From: an uncultured Acidobacteriota bacterium
Lineage (GTDB): Bacteria; Acidobacteriota; Terriglobia; Bryobacterales; Bryobacteraceae
Direction of reading: 5' to 3'
NCBI GenBank assembly: GCA_900696665.1
Contig: CAADGY010000242.1
Coordinates: 1-45,819 of the forward strand
DNA: 45,819 nucleotides
Each line of letters starts with the position of its first letter. Position 1 is the stretch's first letter. The notes below the pieces were generated by a model, which saw only the letters and a list, made by a program, of their open reading frames with translations, did not search any database and had not been told where the DNA came from. The position numbers and the translations under genes are program-made. Below, piece by piece: positions 25,479-35,158 of the stretch.

Positions 25479-27101
25479 CTATTCGGAGCCCAGAACGACC
25501 AGCGCTTTTTCCACGTTTGAAAGCAGTTCTTCGCGGTGCCGGCGCTCTGAAAATTCGAGATCCGGGCTCCGGTAGTAGCCGGCCTGCTGCTGCCAGCGGA
25601 GCAGAAGGGCCCGGCGCGCGCCGTTGACGGATACGTGACGGCCCTCGCGCAACAGGTACACGGGGTTGGTATGGGCCTGGATTTCGGGTTCGCCTTCCTG
25701 GCTGGCGCTGGTGGCGCGGGTTGCTATCCAGGAACTCTCCTTGAGATTGAAACGAAACGGAAGGCGTACTTCGTGGCGCCCCTCCCCCGCTATAGAGGCT
25801 ACCGTCTTGCCGTTCACGACGACTTCCAGTTTTTCGAGCGGCCGGTGATAGCGCGCCACTGCTTCGCCTTCCACCGGCTTCTGACCGCCGTTCCAGTTGA
25901 TGACGGCTCCAGGCGCACTGCCATCGACAGTCAAATCCAGCAAGGGGCCATTGGAAACAACCACACGGCCGGTTCGCACTCCCGCCGCCCACGCGGCGTA
26001 AGCGGAAGGTTCCGGAGCGGCTTTCACCAAAGTGCGTTCCGGCCCGAGCAGCGGTAGGGAGCGTGGCCAGGGCCTCCGGTTATTCAAAGGTACCGGGAAA
26101 TCGCTTCCGGCGATTCCCGTCACCCGGAACCCCGCGTTCAGCAACTCATACCAGGCTTCGGTTTTGAGTACGCCGAACTGGAATACCTCGATGAAGTCGA
26201 TACTCCCGAGCGCGAGATCCATCAACAGCGTGGAATTCTTCTGGCTGCCGTCAAAATGCGCATAGCCTACCGTGGCCCCGAGACTTCGCGCCCTGGTAAA
26301 CAGCACGGTTGGAAACGGGTAGGCTTCACGTGAGTTCGCGTATACTTCTCCAATGCTCAGAGGACGCAGAATCTCACGAGGTCCAAGGAGGTTCACGTGA
26401 CCATAGAAGTGACTGCGTGCTTCGATGCCGGAACGGATCGACCGCCCTTCCCTCCGTGCTTCCGCGGCATCTCCAAAGCCATACTGCATGGCCGCATCCT
26501 GCTGACGCTGTAGTTGGAGAAAATTGCCGACGGAGAGATCTTCTCCTGCAATCCATCCCAGAAAAACGGGATCATCCTCCCGGTGACGGACCAGGTGAAT
26601 ATGGTCGTCTCCGGAGAGCCATTTCTCATGATCCTTTAGGGGAGCAAGGTCGAGTTCAATGCGCTGCTTGCCGCCGGCGCGCAACTCAAACTCCTGAACG
26701 GCCGGCTTGTAGAACAAGCCCCTGTATGCTTCCACCCGGTAGCGCCCCGCCGGCAAATCAAAGGCGGCGGTGCCCCGAAGCAGAAGGAAGTGGGACTCAC
26801 CGTTCGCCGTGACCTCCAGCGTGGCCGGGGCCGGCGCGCGGCGCCAAAGCACTTCGCGGTAGAACAGATCGACACGCAAGGCCAGCAGGCTGTCAACAGG
26901 GCTGAAGCGAAACGGCCGCCCGTCCTTGAACAGATACACGCGGGCTGGAATGGTCCGGCCGCTATCCGCGTCGCGCGTAATCAGTTCCAGCACAGCGGCA
27001 AAAGACGGCCGCAGCGTCTCGCGGAATTGAGCAAAAGCCAGAGCGAGGCAAAATGCGAAGACCAGGCCCGAACGGAGAAACATGACTCTTGCGCTTGGCA
27101 C
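25479..27101 (-). CDS. Exported CehA/McbA-like metallohydrolase (PHP-type)
   Basis: 540 residues with an N-terminal signal peptide (residues 8-25, FLRSGLVFAFCLALAFAQ). After a beta-rich, transthyretin-like segment (RDADSGRTIPARVYL, FDLPAGRYRVEAYRG) comes a catalytic part resembling CehA/McbA-family proteins of the PHP superfamily: DDHIH at 165-169, then GYAHFDG near 277, and GSDFPV near 322, the likely metal-site segments. CehA and McbA hydrolyse carbaryl-type esters, but most family members have no known substrate. It ends in an Ig-like segment with VVNGKTVASI. Third gene of the operon ilvD, M29-like, CehA-like; 29 bp follow the M29-like gene. Confidence 0.68.
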   Translation of the reverse strand: MPSARVMFLRSGLVFAFCLALAFAQFRETLRPSFAAVLELITRDADSGRTIPARVYLFKDGRPFRFSPVDSLLALRVDLFYREVLWRRAPAPATLEVTANGESHFLLLRGTAAFDLPAGRYRVEAYRGLFYKPAVQEFELRAGGKQRIELDLAPLKDHEKWLSGDDHIHLVRHREDDPVFLGWIAGEDLSVGNFLQLQRQQDAAMQYGFGDAAEARREGRSIRSGIEARSHFYGHVNLLGPREILRPLSIGEVYANSREAYPFPTVLFTRARSLGATVGYAHFDGSQKNSTLLMDLALGSIDFIEVFQFGVLKTEAWYELLNAGFRVTGIAGSDFPVPLNNRRPWPRSLPLLGPERTLVKAAPEPSAYAAWAAGVRTGRVVVSNGPLLDLTVDGSAPGAVINWNGGQKPVEGEAVARYHRPLEKLEVVVNGKTVASIAGEGRHEVRLPFRFNLKESSWIATRATSASQEGEPEIQAHTNPVYLLREGRHVSVNGARRALLLRWQQQAGYYRSPDLEFSERRHREELLSNVEKALVVLGSE

Positions 27102-27130
27102 AAGAGAGTAATATCACAGCCGCAACGGCA

Positions 27131-28237
27131 TTATGTCTCGGGAACGGTCAGCTTGCCATTCCTGACCAGGTACCGGAAATCCACGTGAAGCGTCGTATCG
27201 GGCAGGAAGAACCAGCGCACGAAACCGCCGCGGACCTTCCCACCGAGCTCTTCATTGTCTCCAAGACTCAAGCGGACGACGCCGGCGCCGTAGCCGTAAT
27301 AAGGAATCAGCCCGCTTCCCTCGGGCACCGCCAAAGCCGGATTGCACCCGAGGCCGAATTCACGGAAACGCATCGCTGCGTCACCGCCCGCCGCGAGCGC
27401 GGCTTTCACGGCGTCCAACCCCTCCTTGGCTCGCACACCGGTCACACGGCCGTTATCGAGTAGAATGACTACACCTTTCGCGACCGTATCGCCGAACCTT
27501 GCTTCAGGAAGTCCGATGCTGCCGAAGGCGCTATCTTCAACCGGCGCGACACGCACCACACCCGCGGGCAATTCGATATGACGATCTACTCGCACGCGCG
27601 CCGCCTGCACGCGCTCGGCAGAGGCATCGCCGTCCTGGACATTAAATGGCCGCTTGGCGATTCGAAACATCACATCCGTGCCGTTCGGCGACTGTATGCG
27701 AACCGTGCCCATGCGAAGAACACGAATAGCACGGTCTTGTACTGCGCGCAGGGCCTGATGATCGATGTTCAAAGCCCGCATGTACAGGGCGTCGAACTCC
27801 GGCGGATGCACAGCGGGCAAACCATCGGGATGCCGGGTACCGTCAGACCAGTGGAAGTGCAGCTCACGCCGTGTGCCGCCTCTATCCACCCAATCGACGA
27901 GATGCCGTTCTTCGGCGGGGTCCAGCGCACGCGCGGAAGTGCCGAGCGGCAATCTAAGGAACACGTCGACGCGCTCGACAGATGCGGCGGAAACGGGTGT
28001 GGCCGCCCGAAGCGGTTCCAGCCAAACGGCGCCTGCCGAACGGACGCTTTTCCGCAACAACGGCACGAGTTCCGCAAAATATTCGGGATCGAACCGGGCC
28101 AGCACACGCTCGCCGCGATGAAGTTTCAAGGGTTGGAGAATGCGCGTGGCAATGCGACGGTAATCCACGGAAGCAGGATCCGCTGCGAGCGCCGAGGGCG
28201 CAACAGGCAGCATGGAACAAAACAAGCGGCGATTCAT
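27131..28237 (-). CDS. M29-like aminopeptidase family protein, metal site altered
   Basis: 368 residues with a short signal-like N-terminus (MNRRLFCSMLPVAPSALA). The C-terminal two thirds resemble thermophilic aminopeptidases of family M29: PNGTDVMFRIAKRPF near 180, IELPAGVVRVAPVE near 212, MRFREFGLGCNPAL near 296 and TLHVDFRYLV near 352. In the family, the usual PAGEV Glu is a metal ligand and here it is Val, and the His in the following HxALG segment is Arg (VRLSLGDNEELGG), while the EFG Glu and the HVD pair are kept. Activity may therefore be reduced or different. It starts 6 bp after ilvD's stop. Confidence 0.62.
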   Translation of the reverse strand: MNRRLFCSMLPVAPSALAADPASVDYRRIATRILQPLKLHRGERVLARFDPEYFAELVPLLRKSVRSAGAVWLEPLRAATPVSAASVERVDVFLRLPLGTSARALDPAEERHLVDWVDRGGTRRELHFHWSDGTRHPDGLPAVHPPEFDALYMRALNIDHQALRAVQDRAIRVLRMGTVRIQSPNGTDVMFRIAKRPFNVQDGDASAERVQAARVRVDRHIELPAGVVRVAPVEDSAFGSIGLPEARFGDTVAKGVVILLDNGRVTGVRAKEGLDAVKAALAAGGDAAMRFREFGLGCNPALAVPEGSGLIPYYGYGAGVVRLSLGDNEELGGKVRGGFVRWFFLPDTTLHVDFRYLVRNGKLTVPET

Positions 28238-28243
28238 AACGGA

Positions 28244-29980
28244 TCAGATTGCCATCACCGCGCCTGTGTCGGCGCTGGTCACGTGATACGAATATCTGGC
28301 GAGCCAACCGCGCTTCACCTTCGGTTCGAAGGGAGGCAAAGCAGCCAGGCGCCGCTCTATCTCGGCGGCATCGACTTTCAATTCGATCCGGCGCGTTGTT
28401 GTGTTCACGTAGATGACATCTCCATCCCGTACGGCCGCGATGGGACCGCCGGCCGCCGCCTCCGGCGCCACATGGCCGATGCAAAGGCCGCGCGTGCCGC
28501 CCGAAAATCTTCCGTCCGTGATGAGCGCGGCGCGGGTGCCGGCCCCGACCAGCGCTGCCGTAGGAGAAAGCATCTCCTGCATTCCCGGTCCGCCGCGCGG
28601 GCCCTCATAGCGGATGACAACCACTTCTCCGTCGCGCACTTCCCTTTCGAGGATGCCCTTCAACGCCGCCTCCTGAGATTCGTAGACGCGCGCGGGCCCT
28701 TCATACTCCATCATCGCCGCGTCCACTCCCGCAGTCTTGACGACAGCGCCATGCGGAGCGAGATTCCCGAAAAGTACCGCCAGGCCGCCGGTTGCGGAAA
28801 ACGCATTTGAAACACGCCGAATCACGTCACCATCGGCATCGGACGAAGCGGTGACATATTCGCCCAGCCGCCCGGCCACTCCCGCGGTATCCAGGTTCAG
28901 AACGGTCTTCGCGTGACACGCCAATTCTTTTAAGATCGTGCCGATGCCGCCTGCGCGGTGAACGTCTTCGACATGCACTTCCGGCCGGCTGGGGGACACC
29001 TTGCAGATATTCGGCGTGGTATCCGAGATCTCGTTCAACCGGTCCAGGCGGTAATCGATTCCCGCTGAATGCGCGAGCGCCAGCGCGTGCAATACCGTAT
29101 TCGTCGACCCGCCCATCGCCATGTCCAAAACGAAGGCGTTGTCGAGCGCCTGGCGCGTCACGATGTCGAGTGGCCGGACATTGTTATCGAGACACGATTT
29201 GAGCGTGCGCGCCGCCCGGCGGGTGAGTTCGATCCGCTCCGGATTCAGCTCCGTGATCCCCTCGGCACGGTCTACCCATTGCTCCGCCGTGATGGTGCCG
29301 TTGCCGGGAAGCGCAAGCCCAATCACTTCTCCAAGGCAGTTCATTGAATTCGCGGTGAACATCCCGGAGCAGCTTCCGCATCCCGGGCACGCGCGCTCCG
29401 CCAGGCTGCGGAGCCCCTGCTCCGTCATCTTGCCCGCTGTATATTTGCCTACGCCCTCGAAGACGGAAATCAGGTCCGAGTTGCCCGTTCCCGCGAGCAT
29501 CGGACCACCGCTGACGTATACCGCCGGGATATTGATGCGAACCATCGCGTTGTACATCGCCGGGACAATCTTGTCGCAGTTCCCGATTCCGATCCAGGCG
29601 TCGCAAGGGTGCGCTCCGATAATGGATTCGATTTGGTCCGCAATCAGCTCCCGCGAAGGCAGAGAGTACTTCATTCCGAAGTGGCCCATCGCGATTCCAT
29701 CGCAAATGGCCGCCCCCACGTTCGCGTACCACACGTTGTAGCCCAGCGACTTCAGTTCCTCGAACACGATGGCCCCGATTCGGTCGAGATGGGCGTGTCC
29801 GGGGATCTGGGTGGTATAGGAATTGATAATCGTGACGAACGGACGCTTCAAGTCGTCCATCGACCGGATCACGCCTTCGGCCCGCATCAGGGAAGCCGCC
29901 GGCGTCATGTGAACGCCCTCGGTCAGAATACGGCTGCCGCGCCTGCGAATATTTTCGATACCTTCATTCATTACTGACAT
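28244..29980 (-). CDS. ilvD: Dihydroxy-acid dehydratase
   Basis: 578 residues, usual length. Dehydrates 2,3-dihydroxy-3-methyl acids to 2-oxo acids in valine and isoleucine synthesis. Fe-S ligands are in [11 protein letters not shown] (Cys135) and [10 protein letters not shown] (Cys198, 201, 204). [14 protein letters not shown] near 52 lacks the extra cysteine found in [2Fe-2S]-type relatives, so it looks like the IlvD [4Fe-4S] type. [10 protein letters not shown] and [16 protein letters not shown] are both present. Relatives act on sugar acids, but these motifs fit IlvD best. It leads a three-gene operon whose two other members are exported hydrolases, an unusual grouping. Confidence 0.93.
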   Translation of the reverse strand: MSVMNEGIENIRRRGSRILTEGVHMTPAASLMRAEGVIRSMDDLKRPFVTIINSYTTQIPGHAHLDRIGAIVFEELKSLGYNVWYANVGAAICDGIAMGHFGMKYSLPSRELIADQIESIIGAHPCDAWIGIGNCDKIVPAMYNAMVRINIPAVYVSGGPMLAGTGNSDLISVFEGVGKYTAGKMTEQGLRSLAERACPGCGSCSGMFTANSMNCLGEVIGLALPGNGTITAEQWVDRAEGITELNPERIELTRRAARTLKSCLDNNVRPLDIVTRQALDNAFVLDMAMGGSTNTVLHALALAHSAGIDYRLDRLNEISDTTPNICKVSPSRPEVHVEDVHRAGGIGTILKELACHAKTVLNLDTAGVAGRLGEYVTASSDADGDVIRRVSNAFSATGGLAVLFGNLAPHGAVVKTAGVDAAMMEYEGPARVYESQEAALKGILEREVRDGEVVVIRYEGPRGGPGMQEMLSPTAALVGAGTRAALITDGRFSGGTRGLCIGHVAPEAAAGGPIAAVRDGDVIYVNTTTRRIELKVDAAEIERRLAALPPFEPKVKRGWLARYSYHVTSADTGAVMAI

Positions 29981-30153
29981 TGTGCCAGTAACGGAGTCTC
30001 CGTGCGCCCATACTGGCTATTGGGGACCTTAACTCAATGGGTCTTCCGGCGAAACCAAAAACTGCGCTGTCAAGGCCTGGACGCTGCCTTGAGCATCCCG
30101 CTGATCTCAAGCCGATAAGCTTCAAGCGATGTGGAGCGACAGGGCGCCCCCAA

Positions 30154-32643
30154 TTATTTCACTCCGTAGTCCGCGTCGAGTGTGATGGTCTCCCTGGGTT
30201 GGAGTGTGCGGCGTGGAGAGGCTACGGCGAGGGCGACCCGATTTTCGCTCTTGGCGGTCCAGTTCAGAAAGCAGCGTGCTACCTGGTCTTTAGCGAAGCG
30301 GTTCACGATGACGGGTCCTCCAGCGCGATTTAATACCCGCCATTCGCCGTTCGGCTGTTCGGCGCCGGTGTAAAACTCGGTCCCCGCGGGTTGCTTTTCC
30401 GGCTCGATTAACTGCTTTTCAACCGTTGCTCCATCCTGTCTGCCGTACGACACAATCACGTGTTCCAGCGAACCGGGATCGACTTCCCAACGCGATTGAA
30501 GCACCAACTCGACCGGAGCCGAGCCCCTATTTTCGAGTACGGTATGCGTACGCAGCATCGATCCTTCCAGCTTCAGCGCGCGCCGCAGTTCGAGCCCGTT
30601 CTCAGAGACACCTGTAAGCGAAAGCTCTTGTCTCGCTGTGTTTCGATTCAGGCTCCAGGACGTGCTCCACGGCTGCCGCGAGACATAGTCAGCGTACGGC
30701 GCGACGGTGAGTCCGCCCAGGTTTGGATACTGTTTTGAACCTGGCTCAGGATGCAGCAACAGGTCGCGTCCGTTGCGTTTATCGATGATGTGAGTTACAC
30801 GGCCGGCCAGTTCGGGTGCGACATGTACGCGCAGCCGTTCATTTTCGAGCGAGGCGATCGCATAAGGCCGCACGAAGGTTTCGAAATCCTGCTCGTCTTT
30901 GGACAGGAGAGTGGATTCGCTAATGTGTGTCATACCGAAACTTCGCACGGCCGTTACGAATGTCTGCCAGCGGTCCTTCAGCGCGTTCAGGTTGGCAGGG
31001 CGATACCATCCGCCTTCGACCGAAAACCTCTTTGCGCGGGTCAGGTTGATATAGTCGATTCCCAGGCGCGCTTTGCGAATCCGGTTGCGTACGGCGCCGC
31101 TTGAAGCCGCTGCCTCGGCCTCGCGGAAAAGCTCCGCGGCCTTAGCGAGAAATTCCTCATTCAGATAGGGTGCTGAGGGACGGTCATAAATCCAGATGTG
31201 ATGTCCCTTGCCCCGCGGAGGCATGCGCACCTCATTGTGCATCAGATCGAAATAAGCGCGCATCGGCCGTGCCGCTTCACCGTAATAGGCCTGATGGAAT
31301 TCGTCGATGTCTCTTTCAACATCTGTGCCAGGGTCCCACAGGAGACGGGCCATGACGTAGGACCTCAACTCGGCGTTTTCCGCCCCTCCGGCTCTGCTCG
31401 GCGAGCCTTCCATGAACAGTCCGGCGACACCGTTGCGGTGATACATCGGGATGTCGGCGGCAAGCTCATCAAAATCGGGAAAGGGAAGCAGGTAATGAGC
31501 AAAGTTGGTGTTGTAGTGCCAGATATAAAGCTGGTTGGTGATCTTTGCCCACGCCCGCAGATTCTTCATGAAATAGGCGTTGTATCTGCACTGCTCATAG
31601 GGATGCGCCTCGCAGGCGCCGATGGGGCATAAGCGGATGCGAACGTTTCTGCGGGGACGGGTCTTCAAAGGTGGATCTTCGGTGTACCAATAGGCGAGCG
31701 TATCAATCAGCTTGTCAGGATATTTCTTTTCTATTTCCGCCGCGAGCGCGTTTATATACCGTAGCAAAGGGCCGGAGTGGGAGCCGCCTTCCTCTTCTTC
31801 CACGCGGCGGCAATTGTCACACTCGCACCACCCTGTCCAATCGTTCTGCGAGACGGACAGGATGTTGGCCTCCGGGTGCTCGGCGATCCAGCGCTCGACG
31901 GATTCGATCCCAACCCGCAGCACGTCGGGATTCGTGAGGCAGAGTTGACTGCGCTCGGCGCGGCGTCTGCCGTCGATCAGAGAAAAGTATTCGGGATGAT
32001 CCTTGAAGTAGCGCTTTGGCGGCACAAGCGCTTCAAACGAGTGAACGAAGGGAAAGTACCGGATCTTGCCGCCCCGCGCAGCATCGAGTTTCATGAGCAT
32101 GCCGTTCGCTTTGTTCCGCGCAGCCCAGTCCGCGTCGGATGCCTCGGCGAAGAACGGCTCGCGATACTCAAAAGCGGGCTTCTGCGTTTCCTCCAATTCA
32201 CGGACCGAAACGGTGCGCATTTTGGGGATCCGGCTCACCTCCGGCGTAAACCAACGGCAGCCAAGCTTTTCAAGGAAGGAGTAGACGCCGTACATCGTGC
32301 CGCGCAGGCGGCCGCCCGCGATGACCAGGTGCTTACCGGCGGTCTTGAGCGCAAAGCCCTCCGGGCCGAGATCGTCGAAATCGATGCTCAGCTTCAGCTT
32401 GTTCAGAGCCGGGCTCCGGCCTACGAGCACCATGTTTGAACGGGATTCGGTAGTAACCGGCAAACGTGCGCCGGAGATCTCTTCGAGGAACTTCTGCAAC
32501 TCTTCCGCTCCGTGGCGTTCTGAGGCGGAAGCGTCCGGCGCGATAACGATACTGTAGACTGATTGACCGTTCCGGACCAGATCGAGTGGCGTTGCAGGCG
32601 CTGCGAGTGCGACGGCGCAGAGGATTGGGATAGGTCTTTTCAT
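30154..32643 (-). CDS. Exported DUF4838-containing, glycosidase-like protein
   Basis: 829 residues from the ATG at 32643, with a signal peptide (RPIPILCAVALAAPATP). The first domain (to about 155) resembles the N-terminal fold of GH67/GH20-type glycosidases: HGAEELQKFLEEISGARLPV near 45 and GTMYGVYSFLEKLGCRWFTP near 111. The middle has DUF4838 features: DHPEYFSLIDGRR near 215, SQNDWTGWCECDNCR near 265, and NTLAYW-type strands. The C-terminal 200 residues form beta sheets. The substrate is unknown; a polysaccharide or glycoconjugate is likely. The frame is open to 32742, but those extra codons overlap the dipeptidase gene, so I use 32643. It starts 20 bp after the dipeptidase stop. Confidence 0.82.
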   Translation of the reverse strand: MKRPIPILCAVALAAPATPLDLVRNGQSVYSIVIAPDASASERHGAEELQKFLEEISGARLPVTTESRSNMVLVGRSPALNKLKLSIDFDDLGPEGFALKTAGKHLVIAGGRLRGTMYGVYSFLEKLGCRWFTPEVSRIPKMRTVSVRELEETQKPAFEYREPFFAEASDADWAARNKANGMLMKLDAARGGKIRYFPFVHSFEALVPPKRYFKDHPEYFSLIDGRRRAERSQLCLTNPDVLRVGIESVERWIAEHPEANILSVSQNDWTGWCECDNCRRVEEEEGGSHSGPLLRYINALAAEIEKKYPDKLIDTLAYWYTEDPPLKTRPRRNVRIRLCPIGACEAHPYEQCRYNAYFMKNLRAWAKITNQLYIWHYNTNFAHYLLPFPDFDELAADIPMYHRNGVAGLFMEGSPSRAGGAENAELRSYVMARLLWDPGTDVERDIDEFHQAYYGEAARPMRAYFDLMHNEVRMPPRGKGHHIWIYDRPSAPYLNEEFLAKAAELFREAEAAASSGAVRNRIRKARLGIDYINLTRAKRFSVEGGWYRPANLNALKDRWQTFVTAVRSFGMTHISESTLLSKDEQDFETFVRPYAIASLENERLRVHVAPELAGRVTHIIDKRNGRDLLLHPEPGSKQYPNLGGLTVAPYADYVSRQPWSTSWSLNRNTARQELSLTGVSENGLELRRALKLEGSMLRTHTVLENRGSAPVELVLQSRWEVDPGSLEHVIVSYGRQDGATVEKQLIEPEKQPAGTEFYTGAEQPNGEWRVLNRAGGPVIVNRFAKDQVARCFLNWTAKSENRVALAVASPRRTLQPRETITLDADYGVK

Positions 32644-32663
32644 ATCCCACCATGCCTCTCGCC

Positions 32664-33854
32664 TCATTTCTTTTCCGTGACTTCGCGAAATACGCGCATC
32701 AGGTTCAGCCCCAGAAATTTCCGGATGCGTTGTTCGGACCAACCGCGGCGCAGCATTGCATCCGTCAACATCGGAGTATCGGAAATGTCGCGCATGCCGC
32801 GCGGTAATGTGGGTCCGCCGTCGAAGTCACTGCCCAGCGCGACATGGTCTTCGCCCATGATGCCGATCGCTTTTTCGACCACCGCGATCCAATCATCCAC
32901 CGCGAAGATCACGTCATCCGGCATGTTCACGCCGACCATCGGAAACTGTGGCGCCACTCTGCGATCGATGTCCTCGATCGAAGGTTGTTCCTGGCGCTTA
33001 GCGATGTGATCGGTATCCCAGAACGGCCTACCCGCGTGTTTTGTCCGCCAGTCGAATGCCTTCCGGTTGTGAAATTCATTGCCGATGTGAAATCCCATCA
33101 CACCGCCCTTGGCCGCCAGTTTGCGCATCAGATCTTCCGGCATATTGCGTGGAATATTATTAAGCAAACGCAGGCCATGGTGCGTCGCCACAACCGGGAC
33201 GCTGCTCACCTCGATCGCCTGTGCGACGGCTTCATCGGATGAGTGCGAGATATTAATGACCATTCCCAGCCGGTTCATCTCCCGTATCACGGCGCGGCCG
33301 TGATCGTTCAAACCATGAACCTTCGGCGCGGCGCAACAGGAATCGGCGAAATTGTTCGCCCAGTTATGCGCGGAAAGCTGCGTGGAGCGAAGCCCCAGGC
33401 GGTACAAATCGCGGAGAATCCCCAGATCACCGTCCAGGTCGAATCCTCCCTCCAGGTCGAGGACAGCGGCCATCTTTCCCTTCTTGTTGATTCGTTCGAT
33501 GTCGGATGCGTTCAGAGCGAGTTCGATGGAATCGCGGTTCTTCTCGAGTTGTGTGAGAGCGAGATCCATGAGCCTGAACACCTGCTTGGTCTCGTACCGC
33601 TGCGGGTAGTAGTCTTCGGTGACGAATATGGAAAAGAAGAGAGCGTCGATGCCGCCGTCCTTCGCTCGGGGAAGATCGAAGTGGCCATCACGGACGCGCT
33701 CGCCGATATCGCCGCCATGATAAAACTGCCGGTTAATTACGTGCACGTGCGCGTCGAAGACAAAAGCATCGCGGTGCAGTTTCCGTGCTTGCGGGGATAG
33801 GTCGGCGCCCGCCAGCGGAAGTGTCAACATCAAGAGAGCGAGAGTGCTTTTCAC
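32664..33854 (-). CDS. Membrane dipeptidase (M19, renal dipeptidase family)
   Basis: 396 residues with an N-terminal signal peptide (ALLMLTLPLAGA). Zinc ligands of the M19 family are in DAHVH (His36, His38), LDLEGG (Glu135), NISHSS (His204) and ATHHGLR (His225 or 226). It hydrolyses dipeptides, probably in the periplasm; some relatives cleave unusual or D-amino-acid dipeptides. It leads an operon with the DUF4838 gene (20 bp downstream). It is divergent from the orphan pair, with only 35 bp between the two start codons, so the two promoters must overlap or lie inside the genes. Confidence 0.9.
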   Translation of the reverse strand: MKSTLALLMLTLPLAGADLSPQARKLHRDAFVFDAHVHVINRQFYHGGDIGERVRDGHFDLPRAKDGGIDALFFSIFVTEDYYPQRYETKQVFRLMDLALTQLEKNRDSIELALNASDIERINKKGKMAAVLDLEGGFDLDGDLGILRDLYRLGLRSTQLSAHNWANNFADSCCAAPKVHGLNDHGRAVIREMNRLGMVINISHSSDEAVAQAIEVSSVPVVATHHGLRLLNNIPRNMPEDLMRKLAAKGGVMGFHIGNEFHNRKAFDWRTKHAGRPFWDTDHIAKRQEQPSIEDIDRRVAPQFPMVGVNMPDDVIFAVDDWIAVVEKAIGIMGEDHVALGSDFDGGPTLPRGMRDISDTPMLTDAMLRRGWSEQRIRKFLGLNLMRVFREVTEKK

Positions 33855-33875
33855 TTTTTCGGCTCCAGAAAGTCT

Positions 33876-33881
33876 TATAAT
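33876..33881 (+). promoter_or_regulatory. Perfect -10 element immediately upstream of the 33890 gene
   Basis: TATAAT at 33876-33881 lies 8 bases before the ATG at 33890. Transcription from it would begin near 33888, leaving no 5' leader. A -35 is not evident. There is no Shine-Dalgarno sequence before this ATG. Confidence 0.4.
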
Positions 33882-33889
33882 GACCCTCC

Positions 33890-35158
33890 ATGCCGAACGA
33901 ACGCAAGATCTCCCGCCGGAGCCTGCTGGCGGCTACCGCCGCTGCGCCATTCGCTGTGTGCGCGCAGCAGCGTGCCGGGCGGCCGCGAATCGCGGCCCTG
34001 GCCACTATTTATTTCAAATACTCCCACGCGCAGCATATCGTAGACCGCTTCCTCGAAGGGTATGGATGGAACGGCACACACCATCATCCGCCCATGGACC
34101 TCGTCTCGCTGTATGTGGACCAGGTGGGCGAGCGCGATCTCAGCCGCGACCGTGCCCGCCGCTTCCCCTCCATGAAGATGTATCCGTCCATCGCGGAGGC
34201 GCTTACGCTTGGCGGCAAAGATCTTGCGGTGGACGGCGTTGTGCTTGTTGGTGAGCATGGCCGCTATCCGCGAAACGAGAAAGGGCAGACGAAGTATCCG
34301 CGTTATGAGTTCTTCCAGGAGATCTTCAAAGTCTTTCGCGCCAGCGGACGCTCGGTCCCTGTGTTCAACGACAAACATCTTTCCTGGAACTGGGAATGGG
34401 CGAGGGAGATTTACGATACGGCGCGTGAGATGGGGTTTGCGCTGAGCGCCGGCTCCAGCCTTCCCGTCACGTGGCGGACTCCATCCATTGAAATGCCTTC
34501 CGGCGCGCGCGTGCGCGAAGCCGTCTGCGTCTGCTATGGCGGCGTCGACAGCTACGATTTCCATGGCCTTGAGACGATCCAGTGTATGGTGGAGCGGCGC
34601 GGCGGCGGGGAATCGGGTGTGAAGTGGATACAGGCGTATCGCGGGGAGAACTTTTGGAAAGCCTATCGCGAGCGCGTTTGGGCTCCGGACCTCGTTGAAG
34701 CCGCGCTATGCCGCAGCCACACGCTGACTCCAGCGCGGGAGGGGTTCAACGACGTGCTTCCCACGATGGAAGACATGCAGCGCATCGTGAAACGGCCTGT
34801 CGCCTATCAATATGAACACGCCGATGGTCTGATATGCACCATGCTGCTGATGAGCGGCCTGGTGCGCGACTTCAATTTCGCCGCGCGGCTGGACAAAGGT
34901 ATGCTGTCCACACAGATGTACCTGCCGATGCCTGATGGCCGTACGACCCTCGCCAATTTTTTCAGTCCGCTGGTAAACGACATGGAAGAGTTGTTTCTGA
35001 CGGGCAAGGCGCCCTATCCAGTTGAACGAACGCTACTCACCACCGGGCTTACCGCGGCGGGTGTGGAGAGCCTTTACCGGGGTGAGACGCGTTATGAAAC
35101 ACCGCACCTGGCGATCTCATATCCCTCGCCGCGGCGGTCTGCTTTCTGGAGAAGCTGA
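33890..35158 (+). CDS. Tat-exported protein of an unrecognised family, paralogue 1
   Basis: 422 residues. A Tat signal (KISRRSLLAATAAAPFAVCA) precedes a globular domain that I do not recognise. Distinct conserved blocks shared with the next gene: GEHGRYPRNEKGQ near 122, FNDKHLSWNW near 161, AGSSLPVTWR near 189, GGVDSYDFHGLETIQCMVERR near 218 and VRDFNFAARL near 325, rich in His, Asp and Lys that could form an active or metal site. The opening beta-alpha pattern (RIAALATIYF, then SLYVDQVGERDLSRDRA) vaguely suggests a Rossmann-like start such as Gfo/Idh/MocA proteins, but this is not secure. No Shine-Dalgarno; an ideal -10 sits 8 bases upstream. Stop codon and next ATG are adjacent. Confidence 0.75.
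   Translation: MPNERKISRRSLLAATAAAPFAVCAQQRAGRPRIAALATIYFKYSHAQHIVDRFLEGYGWNGTHHHPPMDLVSLYVDQVGERDLSRDRARRFPSMKMYPSIAEALTLGGKDLAVDGVVLVGEHGRYPRNEKGQTKYPRYEFFQEIFKVFRASGRSVPVFNDKHLSWNWEWAREIYDTAREMGFALSAGSSLPVTWRTPSIEMPSGARVREAVCVCYGGVDSYDFHGLETIQCMVERRGGGESGVKWIQAYRGENFWKAYRERVWAPDLVEAALCRSHTLTPAREGFNDVLPTMEDMQRIVKRPVAYQYEHADGLICTMLLMSGLVRDFNFAARLDKGMLSTQMYLPMPDGRTTLANFFSPLVNDMEELFLTGKAPYPVERTLLTTGLTAAGVESLYRGETRYETPHLAISYPSPRRSAFWRS

Noticed and set aside
27578..28810. Rightward open frame of 410 codons
   Set aside because: Antisense to the M29-like gene and ilvD; no family resemblance.
32644..32742. Longer start for the DUF4838 gene
   Set aside because: It would overlap the end of the dipeptidase gene and hide the signal peptide; the ATG at 32643 leads directly into it.
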